Part shown: piece after piece, positions 9,201 to 14,090 of the stretch
Position numbering within the stretch: the stretch's first letter is position 1
Layout: each line of letters starts with the position of its first letter
Source of the DNA: CAYXRK01 sp964467615
Lineage (GTDB): Bacteria; Hydrogenedentota; Hydrogenedentia; Hydrogenedentales; GCA-2746185
NCBI GenBank assembly: GCA_964467615.1
Contig: CAYXRK010000061.1
Coordinates: 1-23,777, forward strand
Direction: 5' to 3'
DNA: 23,777 bases
Translations under genes and position numbers: made by a program
Notes under the pieces: generated by a model
Seen by the model: the letters and a program-made list of their open reading frames with translations, nothing else
Database searches by the model: none
What the model was told of the DNA's origin: nothing

Positions 9201-9324
9201 CGATGCCGCGAAGAAGCTCGCGGGCGAACGCCTGCCTCCAACCATCTCGCCCGAAGATACCGCTCCCTGGATCATCGTCGCCCGCTCGCTGATGAACCTC
9301 GACGAATTCGTCACGCGCGAGTAA
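6271..9324 (+). CDS. Secreted PSCyt1-DUF1549-DUF1553 cytochrome-type protein
   Basis: This large protein (1017 aa) has the architecture typical of Planctomycetota and related phyla. The N-terminal hydrophobic stretch STFLYVGLAFPAFA is a signal peptide, so it acts outside the cytoplasm. The PSCyt1 domain follows, with a c-type haem motif CFECH (39-43) and HMPPKG (92-97). DUF1549/PSCyt2 spans about 155-365, with a second CxxCH at 338-342 (CSQCH). A middle region (about 430-640) looks like a beta-rich carbohydrate-binding or discoidin-like insert. DUF1553/PSD1 spans about 700-960 (NRVWEHLFGRGIV, TPPSHPELLDWLA). The exact reaction is unknown; these proteins are linked to polysaccharide use and usually sit beside a DUF1501 (sulfatase-like) gene, absent here. 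The ATG at 6292 is an alternative start that keeps the signal peptide and suits the predicted promoter better. Confidence 0.93.
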   Translation: MIGWFFSMRFSTFLYVGLAFPAFASDFAAEVYPVLATRCFECHGPSEQKSDLRLDSRESVLAGGKSGIVVVPGKAAESRLVTLISALEPDVHMPPKGAALTTGEIGRIRDWIDSGAAWSDVKIAPEDIRQYAPDHWSFQPISGFKPPAVTKTGWVRSEIDRFILARLERESIPPSPETDLVTLMRRLYLDLLGLPPTPEEVDAYLADKSPYAYEALVNRLLASPHFGERWGRHWLDLARYADSDGFEKDTPRPNAWRYRQWVIEALNRDLPYDQFVIEQLAGDLLPNATVEQRVATGFHRNTLTNLEGGVDQEEFRVEQVIDRTNTTAAVFMGLTMGCSQCHSHKYDPISQREYYGMFAFFNSGMEKDVPAPLEEETALYKRDLDAFNAKTARVEREIREYGPALKKKLPEMEATFHRELEGLQWTLLDPTAMSSTGGAEFTKLEDGSILVGGTSAPVDTYTIEAQVNVEGITAFRLEALTHESLPKNGPGRARHGNFILSEFRVTAAPLSGGDAVPVEFERATADHAEDGYPIEKAIDGDTGTGWSADAWRDLNEDRRALFITKNDVGFPGGSKLAFTFDHQYGGSHAIGRFRLYAASGNRENLDVSPGVLQILNIAPFERTKDEETTVFDFFGRRDPEMRALRAELDGLNAAKPEIKTLAQVLVENPTPPETNVLVRGSFLNKGDAVKAHVPVALPPIWPRGESPNRLDLARWLVSPEHPLTARVAANRVWEHLFGRGIVETSEDFGTRGTPPSHPELLDWLATEYMKRGWSTKAMIKLVVNSSAYRQSSAMRADLAERDPENVLLARQNRFRAEGEIVRDLSLAASGLLNPTIGGPSVRPPLPEGVRELGYANSIPWDADTGAEKYRRGLYIHFQRTVPFPMLMTFDCPNSNTTAIRRSRSDTPLQALTLLNDSTFFECAQALGTRLAGDTEKPFDERLREVFRACLAREPQPREIETLTALWNDQKSLFTQHPDAAKKLAGERLPPTISPEDTAPWIIVARSLMNLDEFVTRE

Positions 9325-9384
9325 TGTCGCCTTTCGCCCGTGGCGATGGCCCGGGCGCGTTACACGCATGTCCGCCGTGATGAT

Positions 9385-9597
9385 CTATATCGAAACGTCC
9401 GGGAAGCGGGATCGGATTCGTTCGCGCAGGTCGGATGGAGAGATCGTTTGCAAGTTTATCGCGCCGCCACGCGCTTCCTGCCGTTCGCGCAATCGATCGA
9501 CTAAAGTATCGAGGTCGTTGTCCGCCTCGACCATGACTTCCTTCCTCCACTGCCGAACTTCTTCGACAATGGGGTCAACCCAGCGGGCGATCGCCAT
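9385..9597 (-). CDS. Small protein of 70 aa, unknown (DPIVEEVR type)
   Basis: This short gene has a strong ribosome site: GGAGGA ends 8 nt before the ATG at 9597. The protein opens with a hydrophobic/acidic helix (WVDPIVEEVRQWRKEV) and continues with charged, probably helical sequence (DLDTLVDRLRERQEA). It resembles a widespread class of small orphans starting with x-DPIVxEVR-x-x-R, some of which lie next to toxin-like genes. This is recalled from pattern and was not searched. No partner overlaps it: its downstream end is 60 bp from the end of the convergent cytochrome gene, and 153 bp separates it from the next minus-strand gene upstream. An antitoxin role is possible but unsupported here. 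Confidence is for being a gene, not for function. Confidence 0.7.
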   Translation of the reverse strand: MAIARWVDPIVEEVRQWRKEVMVEADNDLDTLVDRLRERQEARGGAINLQTISPSDLRERIRSRFPDVSI

Positions 9598-9750
9598 GAC
9601 TCAATTCCTCCGGAGTGCATATCCGGGGCATGTCAACAGTGACGGGTGCTAGGAAAAAGAGGTACGTTAGAAACGGATGCTGCGACACCCGGTCGAACAT
9701 TTCAGGAATGTTCATTGGCGTGCCTTTGGAGCATGTCCGCGATGTAGCAA

Positions 9751-10008
9751 TCACGCGAATTCAGGAAAGTGCTTTAGATAAAGCTCGCGAATTTGATCTG
9801 CGGTGAGTTCTTGCACCGTGCAATCCGGATTGCATACGTGATAGGTTTCAACGGACTCGGCGATCCTTCTCAGCTTTTGCTGTGTTTCCTTGTCTTTGCC
9901 GTCGAACCCGAATATTTCGTAGTGACACGTACAAGCGCCATCCTGCTTAGACTCTTCAGCGGCAACTCCGTAATGTGATTCTGGTTCAAATTGCCAGTAA
10001 AGCGGCAC
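9751..10008 (-). CDS. Small Cys/His-rich protein of unknown function, last gene of the four-gene cassette
   Basis: With the GTG at 10008 the product has 85 aa. AAGGA sits about 4 nt upstream of that GTG, and the gene begins 29 nt after the preceding stop. The frame stays open to an ATG at 10203, but the extra N-terminus (LARGKKKNRFPSH and on) is basic, irregular, and would overlap the 184-aa gene by 166 nt. It is therefore probably an out-of-frame shadow. C26, C28, H29, H57, C59 and C63 form two clusters (CTCH and HVCNPDC) that could hold a zinc ion, although no known finger family is recognised. The C-terminus (TADQIRELYLKHFPEFA) looks like an ordinary amphipathic helix. The region is AT-richer than its surroundings. 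Gene confidence is moderate; the start is uncertain. Confidence 0.6.
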   Translation of the reverse strand: MPLYWQFEPESHYGVAAEESKQDGACTCHYEIFGFDGKDKETQQKLRRIAESVETYHVCNPDCTVQELTADQIRELYLKHFPEFA

Positions 10009-10037
10009 GGGTTCCTTTCCGCCGCCGTGTTGTTTTT

Positions 10038-10592
10038 CTATGTGCTCACACACGCTACCATCGTCTTGTCTCGCACGAGTTGCACTGCATACTGATACAC
10101 CCCTATTGTTTCCGCCAGGAGCGAACGCGTGACTGGGAAATCGATTCTTTTTCTTTCCTCTGGCAAGGAACATGGAGAGGTCGAGGATGCGAACGAAAGA
10201 CATTGTGGAGCGCGTCCTATGTAGGCATAGATATCGGAAAGACCAATATCATTTCTAAAGACCGCGTCACCGTCGGCAAGCTCCTCAAAAAGTTGAATGC
10301 TATTGTCCTTTGCCACTGTAATCTCAATTTCCTCGCCACTGTGCGGATAGAGGACTAGGAGAATTTGTCCGCTAAGCCCAGGCGAACAATCTTGCTCATC
10401 TATCCCATGCGTTAGCGCGCAGGCTGAAATATTTTGAATTGTCTGAATCGTGGCCTGAGAAAAGGCGTCCCCTTTGCCATAACTCCATCCGTCGTTAAGT
10501 GAGGCGAAGTAGGCCAGTTTGCGAACTATTATGTCAGGCACGACACCATTGTTTCGCAAGATACTATAGGCGGTGTTATTCTGGCTTGGCAT
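10038..10592 (-). CDS. Hypothetical protein of 184 aa (SLNDGW-type), cassette gene 3
   Basis: The start ATG at 10592 overlaps the end of the DUF3467-like gene by 17 nt, which implies translational coupling. The N-terminal half contains SLNDGWSYGKGDAFS (residues 31-45), then a helix and a beta-rich stretch (GQILLVLYPHSGEEIEITVAKDNSIQLFEEL). This order, with a SLxDGW turn, a helix and then paired strands ending in a basic/acidic strand, matches an unnamed family of orphans I recognise by layout only. The C-terminal third is less conserved-looking and rich in Ser, Cys and Pro. No membrane segment, signal peptide or catalytic motif is visible. It lies in the AT-rich island beside the transposase remnant. 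Function is unknown. Confidence 0.72.
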   Translation of the reverse strand: MPSQNNTAYSILRNNGVVPDIIVRKLAYFASLNDGWSYGKGDAFSQATIQTIQNISACALTHGIDEQDCSPGLSGQILLVLYPHSGEEIEITVAKDNSIQLFEELADGDAVFRNDIGLSDIYAYIGRAPQCLSFASSTSPCSLPEERKRIDFPVTRSLLAETIGVYQYAVQLVRDKTMVACVST

Positions 10593-10902
10593 CTTGGTTT
10601 TGTTCCGTTAATTTATCAATCGCAGCCGCCGTCGTTTCCGTCGTCATAATCTCATGCTCGGATGCGCTCTCGAAACTCTCAATCAAACCAGCTAGCTTTT
10701 CCGAGAGAGATTTTGCTACTGTATACGACATATTTATGAGTGCGGCGGGCTTGCCATTTGCAGCGCCTACAAGCATGATGTCCCCAGAACTCAGCGTCAT
10801 AGCGAACGAGTTACAGTAGATTCTCGGCACATTTGGGTCTGCTAGCGCCGGTTTCACAAGCTGTTCGAAATGTTCGGCTTTCAATACCGGCGGCCTACTC
10901 AT
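10576..10902 (-). CDS. DUF3467-like small protein, cassette gene 2
   Basis: The ATG at 10902 overlaps the stop of the upstream 67-aa gene by 8 nt (ATGAGTAG) and is preceded by CGGAG at 8-nt spacing. The reading frame extends to an ATG at 11061, but that stretch runs antiparallel to nothing and lies inside the 67-aa gene in another frame, so the shorter start is preferred. The 108-residue product has a core of PRIYCNSFAMTLSSGDIML followed by AALINMSYTVAKSLSEKL. This fits the DUF3467 pattern of a Y-x-N strand, a second strand, then a VVMSPxxAKxLxxxL helix. The C-terminus is charged and probably disordered. DUF3467 proteins have no established function; they are small, cytoplasmic and often next to other orphans. 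The match is by eye. Confidence 0.75.
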   Translation of the reverse strand: MSRPPVLKAEHFEQLVKPALADPNVPRIYCNSFAMTLSSGDIMLVGAANGKPAALINMSYTVAKSLSEKLAGLIESFESASEHEIMTTETTAAAIDKLTEQNQDAKPE

Positions 10903-11098
10903 TACGTTTGCTCCGAAGTAGAATACGCTTGGTGCCGTGATCGGACTCTGGATCCGCATCACGCGCGGTTCGATCCCGCAGTGTTCCACCGTGTTTAGGT
11001 TCGAGAATCGCAGACTTCGGAACGGACAAAATGTGCCTAAGCGCGTTCTTGAACGCGTCAAACTGGCTCGGTTCCGTCGCGCTTTTTTCGTTTTCCAC
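10895..11098 (-). CDS. Small protein of 67 aa, first gene of the cassette
   Basis: It starts at a GTG (11098), 11 bp after the stop of the transposase remnant, and AGAGGCAGGG just upstream serves as ribosome site, so the site overlaps the transposase stop. The N-terminal half (QFDAFKNALRHILSVPKSAI) fits a pattern seen in many small orphans, F-x-x-F-x-x-x-L-x-x-I/L-L-x-V-P/S-x-x-E/S-I, probably a helix hairpin. The C-terminal half is basic and likely disordered. Its last 8 nt overlap the start of the DUF3467-like gene. The position directly behind a transposase end suggests a passenger gene or a gene that came with the element; this is inference. Confidence 0.65.
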   Translation of the reverse strand: MENEKSATEPSQFDAFKNALRHILSVPKSAILEPKHGGTLRDRTARDADPESDHGTKRILLRSKRNE

Positions 11099-11109
11099 GG
11101 CCCTGCCTC

Positions 11110-11340
11110 TTAGCAGGTTGGCGCTGGGTCTGCTCTCGTGAGTGTAGCATAGGTCAACCGCTTATCAGCAATGCTGGACACGACGCTAAGGAATCGCTGC
11201 GCGTTTGTCAACTTTCGGAAGTTGAACCGAAAAGCCTGCTCATCGAGGTACTGGAAAAGTTGGTTTGGTTCTACGCTCACGTAGGTACCGCGGATCCCGC
11301 GTTTCAAGAGCGACTAGGAATTCTCAAGGCCATTCGTATT
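11110..11340 (-). pseudogene. Remnant of an IS1595-family (ISXO2-like) transposase, C-terminal end
   Basis: Reading the minus strand from about 11340, the translation gives TNGLENS, a TAG stop, then SLLKRGIRGTYVSVEP, LFQYLDEQAFRFN and KRLTYATLT. This is the end of the ISXO2-like DDE domain, whose usual form is TNTVENFWSLLKRG followed by a YLDE-x-x-FRFN and RLTYxxLT. The TAG stands where the conserved Trp (TGG) is expected. Only about 75 of some 300 codons remain; nothing further upstream matches before the end of the HEAT gene at 11403. No terminal inverted repeats or target duplications were found by eye. It is a decayed, non-mobile fragment. Confidence 0.82.
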
Positions 11341-11402
11341 CTTCTGGCACTTCCAGCCGCTGAAGGTACGTCGTATTGGCGGGCGACTTTTGCCGCGGGC
11401 TG

Positions 11403-12452
11403 TTAGGCCCCGGGCAGCGTCTTGCCCATCGCGTCCAGCGTACGCTTGATTGCGTTGAATCTGTAGTCGCCGCTCGACGCGGCCAATTCCGAGATCGCGG
11501 CCCACGCTTCCGGCGTATCGATCTTGGCGAGCGCGGCGACGCCCGTCTCGGTCATCTGGAATTCCCACGAGGAACCCTGTTCGCCCTCGCGCGTGGTGAG
11601 CGCCGAGGCAATGTAGGGGACTTCGTCCTTGGCCTTGAGCAGCCCCAGCGCGTAGACGAGATCGAGATGGGTCTTGCGCCATTCGTAGTCGTCGTTCTCG
11701 ATGAGCACGGCAATCGCGTGCGCGCTCTCGGTGTCGCCCGCCTCGGCCAATGCGCTCGCGGCCGAGCCGCGAATGTCCGGCGCGCAGTCCCGATTCAGCC
11801 AGGCACGCAGTTCGGCAATCGCTTCCGGCCCGCCGATCGCGCCCAGCGCGCCGAGTTGTTCCATGATGCCGAGCGTCCGGCCGCTTTCGAATTCCTGTAT
11901 GTCGTTTTCATTCGCCGCGTGCAGTTGCGCGATGATTTCGGGGACTGCGCTGGGCCCTCGCGCGATCAATTCCTCGCGCGCGGCGTAACCCGCCGGGCCG
12001 TTCGGGCTGCCCAAGGTATTGACCAACATCCCGGCGGATTGCCATTGGGGAAATCGCAGCAGCGTGATGCCCGTAGCGAACACGATGAGCAACGCGCCAG
12101 CGGCGTACAACGGCAAAACACGAGTCCCGCGTTCCCGGTATCGAGCGCCACGCAACGCGAGCCACAGCAGCCCGCCGGCGAACGTAAGACCGCCGGCCCC
12201 AAGCCCTAGAATGATTGCGCCAATCCCGGCCCCAAGCCCCGCACCCTCGCCGCTGCCTGCCGTGGTCAACAGGACACCCAACGAAACGGCGAACACGGCC
12301 ACACCCGCCGCCGCGGACAACGCGGCCAGGATAACGAGCGCCATCGCGAAGCGCCGATATCCGGCCCCGGCAATCAACAACGCCGCCCCGGCAAGCAGGC
12401 ACGCGCCAGCGACGGCCGACTTGGGCGAAGCGAGGAAGTTCAGCCAATCCAT
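11403..12452 (-). CDS. Membrane protein with C-terminal HEAT-like repeats
   Basis: The protein (349 aa) has two parts. The first about 135 residues hold four hydrophobic helices (about 12-33, 35-60, 70-99 and 112-132), rich in Gly and Ala. The rest (about 145-345) is an alpha-helical repeat region resembling HEAT or PBS-lyase repeats, with units such as AAREELIARGPSAVPEIIAQL, GALGAIGGPEAIAELRAWL and RGSASALAEAG-like turns. HEAT repeats act as protein-binding scaffolds. Membrane anchoring places the scaffold on one face of the membrane; which face is not resolved. It begins 9 bp after the stop of the Tat-exported gene, so the two probably form one operon and may act together. No enzyme motif is seen. 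Confidence 0.83.
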   Translation of the reverse strand: MDWLNFLASPKSAVAGACLLAGAALLIAGAGYRRFAMALVILAALSAAAGVAVFAVSLGVLLTTAGSGEGAGLGAGIGAIILGLGAGGLTFAGGLLWLALRGARYRERGTRVLPLYAAGALLIVFATGITLLRFPQWQSAGMLVNTLGSPNGPAGYAAREELIARGPSAVPEIIAQLHAANENDIQEFESGRTLGIMEQLGALGAIGGPEAIAELRAWLNRDCAPDIRGSAASALAEAGDTESAHAIAVLIENDDYEWRKTHLDLVYALGLLKAKDEVPYIASALTTREGEQGSSWEFQMTETGVAALAKIDTPEAWAAISELAASSGDYRFNAIKRTLDAMGKTLPGA

Positions 12453-12461
12453 CGAACGCCG

Positions 12462-13985
12462 TCACGCCGGTTTGGGCGCAGACATTGCCTCGATTGCACG
12501 TTGAATGACCGGGGTGTCCCGTCGGTCCGAGCCGGGGATGTAGTAGACGCTCGCGGCGAGCATCCGCGGAAGATACTCCGGCGTGACGAGCCGGGCGTCC
12601 TCGAAGATCGCGGCGGGCCACTTGTACATGTGGTGCTCGGTGGACTTCGTGAACACGAGGCGTCTCGCCGTGTCGATAAACCTCGGCGCGCCGTGCCGCT
12701 GTGTAAACGCCAGAGCGAGCCGCGAGGCGCGGGCCGTGTCGGGGCCGATCGCGTCGAACACACTCGCGCAGGCCGCGTCGGCGTCTTCGCCGATGGTCTC
12801 TGCTTCGAGCGCCAGAATCGGACCGGACGCCGCGTTCTTCGGCGGCAGAAAGTTTCGGAATTGACATGTCCACCCTACGCCTTGGAGCAACAGCAGCAAT
12901 TTCGTCCGAGGTTCCTTCGCGGTGTTGAACGCGAACCGCATCGCGTTCACCGAGGTGACCGGGTGCGCTCCCACCACGCCCGGCGACCCAATCATCAGTT
13001 CACAAGCCGCGAGGTGAAGCGCGTCCCACACGGCGTGGGCTTGACAGCCGCCGTCTTGCAGGCGTTTGACTACGGCAGGACAGAGTTCGGCGAAGTTCCC
13101 GGAACGAATGTCCGCGATGAGCGCCTCAGTGGCCGCCGCGTTCGGCGTGTTACCGTCCCACGCATCCGGCATGCGGCCCATGGCCTCGTCCGCCAGACGC
13201 TTATTCGCGTGGTAGCACTGGTCCGAATAGCCGTAGTTGTTGACGACTTCGTCTTTCCCGAAATCGAGCAGGCCGAGGATGATCGATCGCAGCACCGGCC
13301 CGGCGTGTTGGCGTCCGATGGTCTCGAGCGTGCGCCACGCATTCGAGACGTAGATGATCTTGTGGCCGATGTTGCGGTAGTCGCGCGCGCCGTATTCCCA
13401 GAGCCGCGCGAAGATCGAATCGATATCCACTTCACGCGTGAGTCCGGTGATGGCGCGGTCCGCGCGGTCTTCGTCCCACGCCTCCATCGCCGCGTCGAGT
13501 TCGCTCCACGCCGCCGCGCCTGACGGAAGCTCGCCTTCACGCTGGCGCAACACGAAGTCGCCCAGTTTGATGTCTTCCTCCTGCGACCGCTTAAAGTCGT
13601 CAAGCACATAGAACATCGGTAGCAGCCGTTCCTCGGGCGGCGCCGTGTTGGCGAGGTAGTTGCACGAATGAATCATGTACACGCAGTGGAACTTGAATCC
13701 GGGCGGCTGCGGATTGACGTTGCGAATGCCCGCAAGAAACAGCGCCGCGACGAACTGGTTGTAGGGCAAGCCATCGCGCAGCTTGACGGCCAAAGTTTCG
13801 ACGGCCTTGTCTCTCGGTGTGTCCTCGATAAGCCGAACGAGCGGCTCGATGTCGTCGCTGAAGCGCACCGCATCCGGCAAGAGTGGCCCATCTGCCGCAG
13901 CCGCTTGCCCTACGCGGTAAAGGGCGTCGGCCGCTCCGAATGTGGTAGCAAGGCCAGAGGCCAGAAAGGTTCTGCGGGTGAACAT
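12462..13985 (-). CDS. Tat-exported protein of unknown function
   Basis: The start is the ATG at 13985, since AAAAGGAG lies 7 nt upstream. A longer frame to 14057 lacks such a site. The N-terminus (FTRRTFLASGLATTFGA) is a twin-arginine signal, so the protein is exported folded, often a sign of a cofactor. The 507-aa product is mainly helical and contains conserved-looking His, Cys and aromatic clusters: FKFHCVYMIHSCNYLA, YSDQCYHANKRLADEA, HAVWDALHLAACELM, GAHPVTSVNAMRFAF and STEHHMYKW. These could bind a metal or haem or line an active site, but no named family is recognised. It is followed by the membrane-HEAT gene and diverges from the S1P-lyase-like gene across 105 bp. Confidence 0.85.
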   Translation of the reverse strand: MFTRRTFLASGLATTFGAADALYRVGQAAAADGPLLPDAVRFSDDIEPLVRLIEDTPRDKAVETLAVKLRDGLPYNQFVAALFLAGIRNVNPQPPGFKFHCVYMIHSCNYLANTAPPEERLLPMFYVLDDFKRSQEEDIKLGDFVLRQREGELPSGAAAWSELDAAMEAWDEDRADRAITGLTREVDIDSIFARLWEYGARDYRNIGHKIIYVSNAWRTLETIGRQHAGPVLRSIILGLLDFGKDEVVNNYGYSDQCYHANKRLADEAMGRMPDAWDGNTPNAAATEALIADIRSGNFAELCPAVVKRLQDGGCQAHAVWDALHLAACELMIGSPGVVGAHPVTSVNAMRFAFNTAKEPRTKLLLLLQGVGWTCQFRNFLPPKNAASGPILALEAETIGEDADAACASVFDAIGPDTARASRLALAFTQRHGAPRFIDTARRLVFTKSTEHHMYKWPAAIFEDARLVTPEYLPRMLAASVYYIPGSDRRDTPVIQRAIEAMSAPKPA

Positions 13986-14016
13986 GGGGCGGCTCCTTTT
14001 CGCATCGCGCGGCGGA

Positions 14017-14029
14017 GTGTATTCTACAC
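14017..14029. promoter_or_regulatory. Small palindrome in the divergent Tat-protein / lyase promoter region
   Basis: gtgta-ttc-tacac is a perfect 5-bp inverted repeat. On the minus strand it contains TAGAAT (14026-14021), a 5-of-6 -10 hexamer about 36 bp from the Tat-protein ATG. No good -35 was seen. The overlap would suit a repressor site, but this is inference. Confidence 0.3.
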
Positions 14030-14090
14030 CTCTGCGCATGTATCCAAACGAAAACAACTACACTGAATCTACTGAGCGGAGGTAAACGTC

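Noticed and set aside
9631..9636. Perfect TTGACA on the minus strand upstream of the 70-aa gene
   Set aside because: At 16-18 bp spacing the -10 position falls on the GGAGGA ribosome site region and has no -10-like sequence.
11341..11402. Further transposase sequence upstream of the remnant
   Set aside because: Translation in all frames of this stretch gave no match to the ISXO2 domain; it may be scar sequence only.
11376..13523. Plus-strand frames at 11376-12209 and 12501-13523
   Set aside because: They mirror the HEAT and Tat genes, are Arg/His-rich and lack ribosome sites.
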